DNA of 64,000 nt from Litchfieldella anticariensis FP35 = DSM 16096 (GCF_000409775.1 NZ_KE332393.1:283289-347288); one strand, 5' to 3'. Positions 45,084 to 54,290 are shown, numbered from the stretch's first letter. Notes: generated by a model from the letters alone, not told the origin. Numbers and translations are program-made.

Positions 45084-46667
45084 ATGCAAGACTCTCGACA
45101 GGGCACTTCAAGGCTCGGTGTGTTTGCCGGTGTGGATAGGACGATGGCGATCGCTTCGCTGACGATGGTGGTCGCTTTCGTGCTCTTCTCCGTGCTGCAA
45201 CCGACCCTGGCCAACAGCATCTACCAAGGTGTGAAGCAGTTCATCGAACAGGAACTCGGTTGGTATTACATACTCACGGTCAACGTGGTGTTGATCGTGG
45301 TTATCGGCATCATCGTCAGCCCCTATGGCAAGCTACGTCTGGGCCGCGACAATGAACGTCCCGAGTTTTCCAACTTCACCTGGTTCGCCATGCTTTTCAG
45401 TGCGGCAGTGGGTACCGGCTTGCTGTTCTGGAGCATTGCCGAGCCGCTGAGTCACCTGCAAGGCAACCCTTTCATCGCCATGGCGGGAGTGGAGCCCAAT
45501 ACCATGGAAGCGGCGCAGACGGCCTTGCGTATCACCATTTTCCATTGGGGGCTGCATGGTTGGGCGATCTACATCCTGGTCGGCACCATCCTGGCCTACT
45601 TCGCCTATCGCCGCGGCTTGCCGCTGACCATTCGCTCGGCGTTCTATCCCTTGCTAGGCGAGCGCATTCATGGATCGATCGGCCACGGCATCGACCTGCT
45701 GGCGATCTTTGCCACCTTGTTCGGCACCGCCACCACCCTGGGGCTTGGGGTGTCGCAGATGAACGCCGGCCTCAACAGCCTGTTCGGCATGGAAATTACC
45801 AGTACCAATCAGGTCCTGCTAATACTGGGTGTCACCGTGGTGGCGACTCTCTCGGCGGTGTCCGGATTGAGGAAGGGCATCCGGTTGCTTAGCGAATGGA
45901 ACATCTATCTCAGCATGATCCTGTTCGCGTTCTTCATATTGGCCGGCCCCACCATCTTCCTGTTGACCCTCTTTACCACCAGCGTTGGCGATTATTTGAC
46001 CAATATCGTCGGCATGGGCTTCTGGACCAACCCCGATCCCGAGAGCCAATGGCAGGGCTGGTGGACGCTCTTCTACTGGGGCTGGTGGCTGTCCTGGGGC
46101 CCCTACGTGGGGATGTTCATCGCACGCATCTCTCGCGGTCGTACCATTCGAGAAGTGCTGTTCGGCGGTATGCTGGCCGCGACTCTCGGAGCGATGGTGT
46201 GGATCGTGATCTTCGGCGGTACCGCCTTGCACCTGCAGCTGTTCGGTGGCGTCGATTTGGCCACAGTGGCGAACGACGACGTGACCAAGGTGCTGTTTCA
46301 GACCATCGCCGCCCTGGATGTGCCTTGGGCCACCACCTTCATGATCGCCATGGCGACACTGATGATCATTACCTGGTTCGTGACGTCTGCCGACTCGGGC
46401 ACCCTCGTCATTTCCACCATCCTGGCCAAAGGCAATCCCCATCCGCCACAGCTCTATCGGGTGATCTGGGGCCTGGGTCTTGGTGCCACCTCGGCCGTGT
46501 TGCTGTTGGCCGGTGGCCTGGAAGCCCTGCAAACGGCTGCCATCGCGGCGGCATTCCCGTTCTCCTTGGCGCTGCTGATCATGGCCTATTGCATGATCAA
46601 GGCACTGAGTGAGGAAGGCCGCGATGCCACGATTGCCGCCAGGCTGGCCGACCCTAACGCACTTTGA
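45084..46667 (+). CDS. BCCT-family transporter
   Basis: 527 aa from ATG 45084 (AGGAG eight bases upstream). About twelve membrane segments. Family signature GWWLSWGPYVGMFIARISRGRTIREVLFG is at about residues 330-360, and the substrate-site region WSIAEPLSHL near residue 115 contains the conserved Trp. BCCT carriers move betaine, choline, carnitine or other quaternary ammonium compounds with sodium or protons. Being paired with a flavin monooxygenase instead of standing alone suggests uptake of a catabolic substrate with a quaternary nitrogen, not osmoprotection only. Confidence 0.92.
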   Translation: MQDSRQGTSRLGVFAGVDRTMAIASLTMVVAFVLFSVLQPTLANSIYQGVKQFIEQELGWYYILTVNVVLIVVIGIIVSPYGKLRLGRDNERPEFSNFTWFAMLFSAAVGTGLLFWSIAEPLSHLQGNPFIAMAGVEPNTMEAAQTALRITIFHWGLHGWAIYILVGTILAYFAYRRGLPLTIRSAFYPLLGERIHGSIGHGIDLLAIFATLFGTATTLGLGVSQMNAGLNSLFGMEITSTNQVLLILGVTVVATLSAVSGLRKGIRLLSEWNIYLSMILFAFFILAGPTIFLLTLFTTSVGDYLTNIVGMGFWTNPDPESQWQGWWTLFYWGWWLSWGPYVGMFIARISRGRTIREVLFGGMLAATLGAMVWIVIFGGTALHLQLFGGVDLATVANDDVTKVLFQTIAALDVPWATTFMIAMATLMIITWFVTSADSGTLVISTILAKGNPHPPQLYRVIWGLGLGATSAVLLLAGGLEALQTAAIAAAFPFSLALLIMAYCMIKALSEEGRDATIAARLADPNAL

Positions 46668-46682
46668 AAGGAGTGTTGAGAG

Positions 46683-47726
46683 ATGCAGTTTTCGCTATTC
46701 CTTCATATGGAACGCTATCACGAGCACGAAAGTCATCGGCAGTTGTTCGAGGAACTCTGCGAATTGGTGAAGATCGCTGAGGCCGGAGGCTTTCGTACCG
46801 CCTGGATCGGTGAGCATCACGGCATGCAGTTCACCTCATCGCCGAGCCCGCTTGCACAGTTGGCATACCTGGCGGCCAAGACCGAGCGCATCCGTCTGGG
46901 CGCCGGTACCTTCGTCGCCCCTTTCTGGGACCCGATTCGCCTGGCGGGAGAAGCCGCCATGCTCGACCTGATCAGTGGCGGTCGCCTCGAGTTCGGTATT
47001 GCCCGCGGTGCCTATCAATACGAGTTCGACCGTCTCGCTGATGGCATGTCGGCGGCCGATGGCGGCCAGTCATTGCGTGAAATGGTGCCGGCGATGCGGG
47101 GGCTGTGGCAGGGCGACTATGCACATCACGGTGAGGTCTATCGTTTCCCAACCACCACCAGCGTTCCCAAGCCGGTGCAGTCACCGTTGCCGCCGATGTG
47201 GATCGCCGCTCGAGATCCCAACTCCCATGATTTCGCGGTCAAGAACGGCTGCAACGTGATGGTCACGGCATTGATGAAGGGCGACGAGGAGGTGGCCGAT
47301 CTCGCGCACAAGTTCGATACCGCTTGTGCCAACCACCCCGAGGTGTCCCGCCCCGAGCTGATGCTGCTACGCCATACCTATGTGCATGAGGAGGGCGATC
47401 CGGATGGCTGGCAAAGAGGGGCTGAGGCGATCAACCGCTTCTATCGCTACTTCCTGGCCTGGTTCAAGAATGACCAGCAGGCGGTCAACGGCTTCTTCGA
47501 ACCCGTAACGGAGGAGTCGGTGGCCGACAACCCCGAGTTCTCGCTTGATAGCCTGCATCGCAACATGATGATCGGAACGCCTTTGGAACTGGTCGAACGG
47601 CTCAAGGGCTACGAAGCCATGGGCATCACCGAATACAGCTTCTGGACCGATAACACTCTGTCTTTCGAGGACAAGAAGCGCTCGCTCGAGCTCTTCATTC
47701 GCGACGTCATGCCGCACTTTCGCTGA
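46683..47726 (+). CDS. Luciferase-like flavin-dependent monooxygenase
   Basis: 347 aa, 15 bp after the transporter and preceded by GAGTGTTGAGAG. It is a bacterial-luciferase-fold (LLM) oxygenase: FRTAWIGEHHGMQ, SPSPLAQLAYLAAKTERIRLGAGTFVAPFWDPIRLAGEAAMLD, GRLEFGIARGAYQYEF, MIGTPLELVERLKGYEAMGITEYSFW. These enzymes use reduced FMN from a separate reductase (here 41111-41617) to insert oxygen into the substrate. In the proposed pathway it would attack an N-methylpyridinium or related ring as TgnB does. Substrate unproven. Confidence 0.9.
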   Translation: MQFSLFLHMERYHEHESHRQLFEELCELVKIAEAGGFRTAWIGEHHGMQFTSSPSPLAQLAYLAAKTERIRLGAGTFVAPFWDPIRLAGEAAMLDLISGGRLEFGIARGAYQYEFDRLADGMSAADGGQSLREMVPAMRGLWQGDYAHHGEVYRFPTTTSVPKPVQSPLPPMWIAARDPNSHDFAVKNGCNVMVTALMKGDEEVADLAHKFDTACANHPEVSRPELMLLRHTYVHEEGDPDGWQRGAEAINRFYRYFLAWFKNDQQAVNGFFEPVTEESVADNPEFSLDSLHRNMMIGTPLELVERLKGYEAMGITEYSFWTDNTLSFEDKKRSLELFIRDVMPHFR

Positions 47727-47736
47727 TTGCCAGGTA

Positions 47737-47763
47737 GGGGCACCGGGAGCCAGTCGGTGCCCC
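47737..47763 (+). terminator. Rho-independent-type hairpin after the monooxygenase gene
   Basis: GGGGCACCG pairs perfectly with CGGTGCCCC across nine bases and is followed by ACTTTATG. It lies 11 bases past the stop, closing the transporter-oxygenase operon. Confidence 0.75.
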
Positions 47764-47898
47764 ACTTTATGACGCGATACTCGGCGAGTGCCGCAGTCAA
47801 TTCCTTGATCTCGGTCATGGTCAGGAGAGATTGGCGGGAGGGTGTATTGCCGGAGGGCTAGTCTGAAGAGAATAGGTGGCCACAAGCGGATCAAGGCC

Positions 47899-48321
47899 AT
47901 GGATGTCGAACAGCTCTTCGATACAAGCTTCGAGCGGGTGCTGAACCGCGAGATCGATGGCCAGGCGTTCTTTGCCGCTTTCTACGACGCTTTCACCGCT
48001 AGTTCTCCGAAAGTCGCGCACAAGTTCCGCCACACTGACATGCCTCGCCAGCAGGCCATGCTCAAGAAGTCGTTCTATCACTTGCTGGCGTTCTATGGGT
48101 CGAGCAATGCCGATTATTACCTGGATCAAGTGGCGGTTAGCCACAGCCGGGGGCATCTGGACATCCGTCCGGCGCTATACGATCTCTGGCTCGAAACCCT
48201 GATCGATACGGCACGAAGATACGACGACCATTTCGACGATCAGATCGAACTCGCCTGGCGCCTGGTGATGGCGCCGGGCATCGTCTACATGAAGTTCCAT
48301 TACGACCGTCATGGGCCGTGA
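47899..48321 (+). CDS. Globin-like haem protein
   Basis: 140 aa from ATG 47899, with weak AAGG upstream; a GTG at 47842 is an alternative that adds 19 basic residues. Single-domain globin pattern: LFDTSFERVLNREIDGQAFFAAFYDAF at the start, then YLDQVAVSHSRGHLDIRPALYDLWLETLIDTARRY, which contains the proximal-His-type segment (HSRGHLDIRPALYDLW) of bacterial globins. It is likely to bind haem and handle O2 or NO. The neighbours hmp and nnrS support a nitrogen-oxide role, but no NsrR site is seen before it. Confidence 0.75.
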   Translation: MDVEQLFDTSFERVLNREIDGQAFFAAFYDAFTASSPKVAHKFRHTDMPRQQAMLKKSFYHLLAFYGSSNADYYLDQVAVSHSRGHLDIRPALYDLWLETLIDTARRYDDHFDDQIELAWRLVMAPGIVYMKFHYDRHGP

Positions 48322-48344
48322 TTCCGCCCCGTGGTGCTGGAGTG

Positions 48345-48881
48345 TTACCACCAGTGCTGGGGGTAGCGGCGATGCCGAGCCAGGTTGTTGACGAGTATGG
48401 CCACTGACAGCATCAGGATGCAGGCGATAGCGACCGGCATCAGGGCATAACTCCAACTCAGTGAATGCAACTCGTTCGAGCCGATCACCGCGATCAGGGC
48501 GGTCGCTCCACCGGGGGGATGCAGGGTATGGGTCAACTGCATGACGAGGATGGCCGTCGACACGGCCACTGCGGCTGCCAGCCAGGTGTCACCCAGCCAC
48601 TGCCAACTGAATACGCCCACCAGCGCCGAAAGCACATTGCCGCCCAACACGTTGCGCGGCTGTGCCAGGGGGCTCTCTGGTGCGGCATACAGCAGTACTG
48701 ACGTTGCGCCGAAGGAACCGATCATCAGCAGAGCTTGTGACGGCAAGGTGAGTTCGCTCAGCCAGCCGACTCCTGTCATGCCCAGAAAGGCGCCGAACCA
48801 GGACCATAGGGCATCACGCCAGCATGGCGGCGTCCGCTCGGCGGGCGCCCCCTTCATCTTGTTGAGATATGTTCTGACCAT
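48345..48881 (-). CDS. HPP-family integral membrane protein
   Basis: 178 aa with about four or five membrane segments and the family motif THTLHPPGGATALIAVIGS near residue 120; GSFGATSVLLYAAPESPLAQPRNVLGGN is also typical. HPP proteins have been linked to nitrite transport in plants and cyanobacteria; bacterial roles are little known. It is divergent from hmp and close to NO and nitrate genes, so a nitrite-related function is plausible but inferred. Confidence 0.88.
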   Translation of the reverse strand: MVRTYLNKMKGAPAERTPPCWRDALWSWFGAFLGMTGVGWLSELTLPSQALLMIGSFGATSVLLYAAPESPLAQPRNVLGGNVLSALVGVFSWQWLGDTWLAAAVAVSTAILVMQLTHTLHPPGGATALIAVIGSNELHSLSWSYALMPVAIACILMLSVAILVNNLARHRRYPQHWW

Positions 48882-49008
48882 TGTTCGCTTGATCGAATCA
48901 AAAGCGGCCTATCTTGCCAAAGTCGCCTGCTATTAGAAATGGCTTTCTAGAGTGTTTCCGCGACATTCCGCCGCGGTGAGAAAGGTGGGCATTTTGATGG
49001 GTGGTGAT

Positions 49009-49031
49009 AAGATTCTTTTCAGATACATCTT
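49009..49031 (+). promoter_or_regulatory. NsrR operator before hmp
   Basis: A 23-bp imperfect palindrome starting AAGATTCTTTT and ending ATACATCTT, matching about 18 of 22 positions of the NsrR consensus as I remember it. It is extended by perfect outer arms TGATAAGAT (49005-49013) and ATCTTATCA (49027-49035). It ends 19 bp before the hmp ATG, where bound NsrR would block transcription. Confidence 0.75.
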
Positions 49032-49050
49032 ATCAACCCAAGGATCTCCC

Positions 49051-50232
49051 ATGCTGACGAATGACCAGGAACGACTGATCGAAGCTACCGCCCCCGTTGT
49101 GGCCGACCACCTCGATGCCATCACCCAGCGCTTTTATCCGCTGATGTTCCAGCGTTACCCCGAGGTCAAGCCGCTGTTCAACGATGCCCACCAGGCCAGT
49201 GGTAGTCAGCCGCGCGCCCTGGCCGGGGCGGTACTGGCTTACGTACAACTGCGCCGCGACCCGCAGCGCGCCAGGGAAGTGCTGGCCACGGCGATCAGCA
49301 AGCATGTGTCGTTGAACATTCAGCCCGATCAGTATCCCATTGTCGGCGAGTGCTTAATGGCAGCCATCGGTGAGGTGCTGGGCGATGCGGTCACCGCCGA
49401 GATCGCCGCGGCATGGGGCGCGCTCTACGAGGAACTGGCCGGGCTGCTGATCGAACTCGAAGCGCACCGCTACCATGAGTTCGCCAGTCGTGAAGGGGGA
49501 TGGCAAGGCACGCGGATATTCCGCATCGCCGATACCCGCCAGGAAAGCGCCGTAATCCGCTCTTTCATTCTGGAACCCGAGGATGGCGGGCCCGTGGCCG
49601 ATTTCGCACCCGGCCAATATATCGGCGTACGCCTCAGCATCGATGGTGAGCCGGTCTATCGTCATTACAGCCTCTCGGCCCTGCCCAATGGACGCAGCTA
49701 CCGCATATCGGTCAAGCGCGAAGCGGACGGCCGCGCCAGCCGTCACTTGCACGACAAGCTGAGAGTAGGTGACACCATCGAGCTGCTGCCCCCCGCAGGA
49801 GATCTGACCCTGGCCGATGGCGATGAGCCGCTGATGCTGCTCAGCGGCGGTGTCGGCCAGACACCCATGCTGCCACTGGCACGCCAAGCGCTGGCACAGG
49901 GCCGGCAAGTGGTCTACCTGCACGCGACACAGAACGACGAACATCATGCTTTTGGTGATGAGGTGGCGGCGCTGGCCGCCGAACATCCCGAACGTCTGCA
50001 GACCGTGACCCTCTACGAGTCGGCCAGCGAGGACGCAAGCGCCGATCACGTCGGCCGTATCGACCGAGATCTATTGGCGCGCTATCTGCCCGAGGGCCAG
50101 CCGCGCTGCTACTTCGTGGGGCCGCAGGGCTTCATGACTTCCGTCGACAGTGCACTGGCCGAGTTGGGTGTGGTCGATGAACGCCGCCATTACGAACACT
50201 TCGGTCCATCGCGTCCGCTAGAGACCGCATGA
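49051..50232 (+). CDS. hmp: Flavohaemoprotein, nitric oxide dioxygenase
   Basis: 393 aa from ATG 49051 (AAGGA upstream). Residues 1-140 form the globin domain (MLTNDQERLIEATAPVVADH, with the proximal His in ISKHVSLNIQPDQYPIVGECLM). The FAD domain follows (FAPGQYIGVRL, YRHYSLSALPNGRSYRISVKRE), then the NAD domain (LLSGGVGQTPMLPLAR, CYFVGPQGFM). Full length for Hmp. It oxidises NO to nitrate with O2 and NAD(P)H in the cytosol. The NsrR site directly upstream explains its control. nnrS follows 10 bp later in one operon. Confidence 0.95.
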   Translation: MLTNDQERLIEATAPVVADHLDAITQRFYPLMFQRYPEVKPLFNDAHQASGSQPRALAGAVLAYVQLRRDPQRAREVLATAISKHVSLNIQPDQYPIVGECLMAAIGEVLGDAVTAEIAAAWGALYEELAGLLIELEAHRYHEFASREGGWQGTRIFRIADTRQESAVIRSFILEPEDGGPVADFAPGQYIGVRLSIDGEPVYRHYSLSALPNGRSYRISVKREADGRASRHLHDKLRVGDTIELLPPAGDLTLADGDEPLMLLSGGVGQTPMLPLARQALAQGRQVVYLHATQNDEHHAFGDEVAALAAEHPERLQTVTLYESASEDASADHVGRIDRDLLARYLPEGQPRCYFVGPQGFMTSVDSALAELGVVDERRHYEHFGPSRPLETA

Positions 50233-50242
50233 GGTAACGACC

Positions 50243-51451
50243 ATGGCCACAGATTCCCTCCTCTCTGTATCCGCCACCCTTGCCCGGGCCATGCCGCTAT
50301 GGCGGCTGGCCTTCCGCCCCTTCTTCTTGCTGGGGGCGCTGTTCAGCCTGGTGGCGATGCTGGTATGGGGGGCTTTCTGGCACGGCGATGTATTGCTCCG
50401 GCCATATGGCGGCATGCTGTGGTGGCACCAGCACGAGATGCTGTTCGGCTTTGGCGCAGCTATCGTGGTGGGCTTTCTGCTCACCGCGGTGCAGAACTGG
50501 ACCGGCCAGCGTGGTCTGCATGGCTTGCCGCTGGTGGGGCTGGTGGCGCTGTGGCTCGCGGGGCGCGTGCTACTGGCTTTCCCTCCCGGAGTGGAGATCT
50601 GGGCAGCGTTGGTGGATCTCGCCTTCCTGCCGTTGGCGGCACTGGTGTTGGCACGCTCAGTAATTCGCGTACGCCAGTGGCGTAACCTGATTTTTTTACC
50701 CGTACTTGGGTTGTTGTTCCTGGCCAATGTGCTGATGCATATGGGGTGGCTCCAGGGCGATAGCTTGACGATTCATATCGCCGCGCACTTGGCCATCCTG
50801 CTGATTTCGCTGCTGATGGTGGTACTCGGGGGGCGGGTAATTCCGTTCTTCACTTCCCGGCGACTGGGACAGCCTCAGCCGGTACGGCTGAAGTGGTTGG
50901 AACTGGCCTCCATGGGTACGGTCATGGCGCTGGTGGTCATGCAACTGGCGAGCCTCGGTGTCTACCTACCCAGCGGAGTATGGGCCGGCGTGGCGCTGTT
51001 GGCGGCGGTGCTCAATGCCCTGCGGCTGAGCCGCTGGGAAGGCCTCTACTGCCTGCGCGAACCGCTGCTGTGGGGCTTGCATGCCAGCTACGCCTTCGTT
51101 TGCCTGGGGCTAGCCATGTGGGGCCTGGCGGCGCTGGACTTGGTCAATACCTCACTGGCATTGCATACCATCACTGTGGGCGGCATCGGCACCATGATGC
51201 TGGCGATGATGGCACGTGTCTCGCTAGGCCATACCGGACGGCCGATCGAAACCCTGCCAGGCATGGGGTTGGCGCTGGGGCTGATGGTTTTGGCCGCTGT
51301 GTTGCGCGCACTTGTGCCGGCGCTATGGCCGCAGGTCTCTCACTGGACACTGAGCCTGAGCATCCTGTGCTGGCTACTGGCGTTTTCCATTTTCATAGGG
51401 CGTTATGCCTTGTCGCTGTTGACAGCACGGGTCGATGGCCAGGATGGCTGA
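50243..51451 (+). CDS. nnrS: NnrS-family membrane protein
   Basis: 402 aa, with about twelve membrane segments spread along the length. Family features: LWRLAFRPFFLLGALFSLVAML at the start, WHQHEMLFGFGAAIVVGFLLTAVQNWTG, and HAAHLAILLIS-type histidines with GGRVIPFFTSRRL. NnrS is a haem- and copper-containing protein that relieves NO stress in Vibrio and Rhodobacter. GAGG eight bases before ATG and 10 bp after hmp: same NsrR-controlled operon. Confidence 0.93.
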   Translation: MATDSLLSVSATLARAMPLWRLAFRPFFLLGALFSLVAMLVWGAFWHGDVLLRPYGGMLWWHQHEMLFGFGAAIVVGFLLTAVQNWTGQRGLHGLPLVGLVALWLAGRVLLAFPPGVEIWAALVDLAFLPLAALVLARSVIRVRQWRNLIFLPVLGLLFLANVLMHMGWLQGDSLTIHIAAHLAILLISLLMVVLGGRVIPFFTSRRLGQPQPVRLKWLELASMGTVMALVVMQLASLGVYLPSGVWAGVALLAAVLNALRLSRWEGLYCLREPLLWGLHASYAFVCLGLAMWGLAALDLVNTSLALHTITVGGIGTMMLAMMARVSLGHTGRPIETLPGMGLALGLMVLAAVLRALVPALWPQVSHWTLSLSILCWLLAFSIFIGRYALSLLTARVDGQDG

Positions 51452-51463
51452 ACTGCCACGGTG

Positions 51464-51479
51464 TGTCTGAAAAGTCGCC
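51464..51479. repeat. 16-bp copy of the hemN-end element
   Basis: TGTCTGAAAAGTCGCC is the exact inverse of 29946-29961. Only this end is recognisable after nnrS, so it may be a truncated copy of the 72-bp repeat. Confidence 0.4.
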
Positions 51480-51610
51480 TCATCCTATGCATGGCATTTG
51501 CGATTGCGGCAAATCATCGCAGTCCTCTGGGTGAGCTTGGACTCGTAGCGGTTTTCACCTAGAGTCAACGACTCTCATCGGCAAATGTCGTTATCTTGAG
51601 CGGATTCCTC

Positions 51611-52036
51611 ATGTCACGCTTCGTGCATCGTTGGCATCGCCTTCTGACCTGGCTTGGTCTATGCGCCCTGCTATTGATGTTCGCAGGGCCGCTGATCAGC
51701 CAGTTCCAGCGATTGCTGGAGATGCCGACGACTGCTGCCATGTCGTCGCACGCGCATGGCGAAGCGATGGCCCATTACTCGGCAGCGGCCGACGCCATGC
51801 CCTCCCACTATGGGGAGGTGACGGCCTGCGATTACTGCACGCTGTTCCTGCACATGCCGGGCATCGCACCGCCGTTGGCATTGCCTGACATCGGGCCGTC
51901 GCAAGAGGGGCGGGTCGAAAGCGTATCGCCCTCGCCGCCGCCACCGGAGCAGCACTACCCGTTCTACATCGGTCGCGCACCACCACGTATGTCGAGCCTG
52001 CCGTTTTCACCATTGTCGTTTGCGCGTTCGGCCTGA
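51611..52036 (+). CDS. DUF2946 family protein
   Basis: 141 aa from ATG 51611; an in-frame TTG at 51596 is possible. A basic start and hydrophobic segment (LLTWLGLCALLLMFAGPLI) act as signal or anchor. A His/Met-rich stretch (MSSHAHGEAMAHY, MPSHYGEVTACDYCTLFLHMPG) contains the CxxC and His/Met residues typical of the family, suggesting periplasmic metal (copper) binding. The PepSY gene follows 63 bp later. DUF2946 and PepSY genes often accompany metal-uptake or copper-response loci. Confidence 0.78.
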   Translation: MSRFVHRWHRLLTWLGLCALLLMFAGPLISQFQRLLEMPTTAAMSSHAHGEAMAHYSAAADAMPSHYGEVTACDYCTLFLHMPGIAPPLALPDIGPSQEGRVESVSPSPPPPEQHYPFYIGRAPPRMSSLPFSPLSFARSA

Positions 52037-52099
52037 GCCTGGATTCGGGTAGCGTCGCGCTACCGGCGTTCACGATTTTCCGGCTCGGAGCATTCATTC

Positions 52100-53491
52100 A
52101 TGCCCTCTTCAACCACGTCGGCGGACAATCGCCGTACGGGCAAGTTGCTATTCGCCCTCATTACCCGATTGCACTTTTATATCGGTCTGTTCATCGGGCC
52201 CTTTCTCTTGATTGCCGCGCTTTCCGGCATTGCCTACGCATTGACGCCACAGCTCGAAAGCTGGCTCTACCATGATGCGCTGACGGCGGAAAGCGATGGC
52301 ACATCACAGCCGCTTTCGCGACAGATCGAAGTCGCGCAACAAGCGTCGGGGCAGCTCAATACTCCAGCCGCCGTGCGTCCGGCACCCCCAGGTGGCACGA
52401 CCCGCGTCATGTTCAGCGGTGAAGAGTACGGCTCATCGGAGCATCGCGCGCTGTTCGTCGACCCCGTCACTTTGGCTATCAAGGGTGACATGGCGGTCTA
52501 CGGCACCAGCGGCGTGTTACCCCTGCGTACCTTGATCGACCAGTTCCATCGCAGCCTATTGCTGGGTGATGTGGGACGATTGTACAGCGAGCTTGCCGCT
52601 TCCTGGCTGTGGCTCGTGGCCCTTGGCGGGTTGGTGCTGTGGGCGCGGAGCCGGGTTGTCCTGCGGGCGCAGGTTGGGTCCGGAGCGCTACGCCGCCGCC
52701 ACGCGACCCTGGGAGCGATAGCCTTCATCGGTCTGCTGTTCTTCTCCGCCACCGGGTTGACCTGGTCGCAATGGGCGGGTGGCAATATCGCCGAACTGCG
52801 CCATGCCTGGGGCTGGGGAACGCCTAGTGTCTCGACCGACCTGACGGCTACTGCCCCTGATTCACCCGACGCCCATGCCAACCACGGCAGTGGTGGCAGC
52901 ACGGCTCATGCACAAGACTTTCAACTGACGCTGACGGATTTCGATCGTGCCTATACGGCAGCCCGCCAGGCAGGCATCGATGCCGATGCCATTGAATTGA
53001 TACCGCCCTCCGGCCCACAGCGTGCCTGGAAGATTCGCGAAATCGATCGTAGCTGGCCCACCCAGGTGGATCAGGTGGCTCTCGATCCGCATAGCATGGC
53101 CGTGACCGACCGCGCCGACTTTGTCACGTTCCCCCTCGCCGCGAAGCTGACGCGCTGGGGAATCGATCTGCATATGGGTACCTTGTTCGGCCTGCCCAAC
53201 CAGTTGGCACTGGCCGCCTTCGCCAGCGGCCTCGCCACACTGGTTTGCTGGGGCTATACGATGTGGTGGCGGCGTCGATCGTATGCAGTTGCCAATGGTC
53301 AGGCCCAGACGCTGACGATGCTGTTCGTGCGTCTGTCGTGGCTACCCCGGTTCGTCATATTGGCAGTTGCCGTAGCATTGGGGCTGGCGCTACCGGTCAT
53401 GGGCGGCAGCCTGGCGCTGTTGGTGGTGATCGATGTATTGCGCTGGGTTTTGGCACAGCGGCACGCCAAGGTGACATCGCAGACGTTATGA
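52100..53491 (+). CDS. PepSY-associated membrane protein
   Basis: 463 aa. First membrane segment at about residues 20-48 (LHFYIGLFIGPFLLIAALSGIAYAL), the LHxxxGLxxGpFLxxxxlSG pattern of PepSY_TM proteins, then a periplasmic domain, further membrane helices near 165-185, 205-225 and 375-395, and two at the C-terminus. Conserved His residues (DQFHRSLLLG, DLHMGTLFGLPNQL) may bind haem. Members are linked to ferric-siderophore reduction. With the DUF2946 gene it probably forms a metal-handling pair; no TonB receptor is seen. Confidence 0.85.
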   Translation: MPSSTTSADNRRTGKLLFALITRLHFYIGLFIGPFLLIAALSGIAYALTPQLESWLYHDALTAESDGTSQPLSRQIEVAQQASGQLNTPAAVRPAPPGGTTRVMFSGEEYGSSEHRALFVDPVTLAIKGDMAVYGTSGVLPLRTLIDQFHRSLLLGDVGRLYSELAASWLWLVALGGLVLWARSRVVLRAQVGSGALRRRHATLGAIAFIGLLFFSATGLTWSQWAGGNIAELRHAWGWGTPSVSTDLTATAPDSPDAHANHGSGGSTAHAQDFQLTLTDFDRAYTAARQAGIDADAIELIPPSGPQRAWKIREIDRSWPTQVDQVALDPHSMAVTDRADFVTFPLAAKLTRWGIDLHMGTLFGLPNQLALAAFASGLATLVCWGYTMWWRRRSYAVANGQAQTLTMLFVRLSWLPRFVILAVAVALGLALPVMGGSLALLVVIDVLRWVLAQRHAKVTSQTL

Positions 53492-53534
53492 TCGAGTGTA
53501 GGCAGTATCCAGCAAAACGTAGGCAGGGAGGCCC

Positions 53535-53933
53535 ATGGAGCATTATTCCCTGATCAAGCACCTACACATGACCGCCGCCGGCGCGAGCCTGGCGCTGTTC
53601 GTGCTGCGTGCCTGGTGGTCGGTGCGCGAGTCGCCGCGGTTACAGCGGATGTGGGTGCGGGTAGTGCCGCACCTGATCGATACCGCGTTGCTTTTGCTTG
53701 GTGTGTGGCTGATGGTGATGCTGCGTTTCTGGCCGCATCAGCACCCTTGGCTGGCAGCCAAGCTGATCGGCCTGGTGGTTTACATCGTGGTGGGGACCGT
53801 CGCCATCAAACGCGGCCGTACGCCCAGGCAGCGTGGGTTGGCGGCCATCGCGGCCGTGCTGGTATTTGTGTATATCATCGGCGCGGCGGTTCAACACCAC
53901 CCTCTCTCATGGCTCTCACTTGGACTAGTCTGA
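53535..53933 (+). CDS. SirB2-family membrane protein
   Basis: 132 aa with four membrane segments. Matches the SirB family (YSLIKHLHMTAAGASLALFVLRAWWS, HLIDTALLLLGVWLMV, WLAAKLIGLVVYIVVGTVAIKRGRT). GGGAGG three bases before the ATG. SirB2 is named from Salmonella invasion regulation, but its biochemical role is unknown; conserved His residues suggest a haem-related function. Confidence 0.85.
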   Translation: MEHYSLIKHLHMTAAGASLALFVLRAWWSVRESPRLQRMWVRVVPHLIDTALLLLGVWLMVMLRFWPHQHPWLAAKLIGLVVYIVVGTVAIKRGRTPRQRGLAAIAAVLVFVYIIGAAVQHHPLSWLSLGLV

Positions 53934-53969
53934 GCCCATGACACGCAAAGCCACAAAGGAAGGAGTCCG

Positions 53970-54290
53970 ATGATGTCCAATCATGATCTGCCCTCCGGCG
54001 CCGGCAAGGTCGCCGAACGCTATCCCGACGTATGGAATGCCTATGCCGCACTCGGAGAGGCCTGTGCCCAGGCCGGCCCGCTGGACGAACGCACCCGGCG
54101 CTTGGTCAAGCTGGCGCTGGCCGTGGGCTCGCGTTCCGAAGGTGCCGTGCACTCGCATGTGCGGCGTGCTGTGGAGGAGGGCATTGGTGCCGAGGAGCTT
54201 AAGCAGGTGGCGCTGCTGTCGATTCCGACTGCCGGCTTCCCGACCGCTGTCGCCGCGCTGACCTGGATCGAGGACATTGTCGGCGACTGA
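53970..54290 (+). CDS. AhpD-like carboxymuconolactone decarboxylase family protein
   Basis: 106 aa (start at 53970 or at the adjacent ATG 53973, which has better spacing from GGAG). It has the AhpD fold pattern LVKLALAVGSRSEGAVHSHVRRAVEEGIGAEELKQV. The CxxC pair of true AhpD is replaced by Ser...Val before the conserved His, so peroxidase-reductase activity of the AhpD type is unlikely. Role unknown. Confidence 0.82.
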   Translation: MMSNHDLPSGAGKVAERYPDVWNAYAALGEACAQAGPLDERTRRLVKLALAVGSRSEGAVHSHVRRAVEEGIGAEELKQVALLSIPTAGFPTAVAALTWIEDIVGD

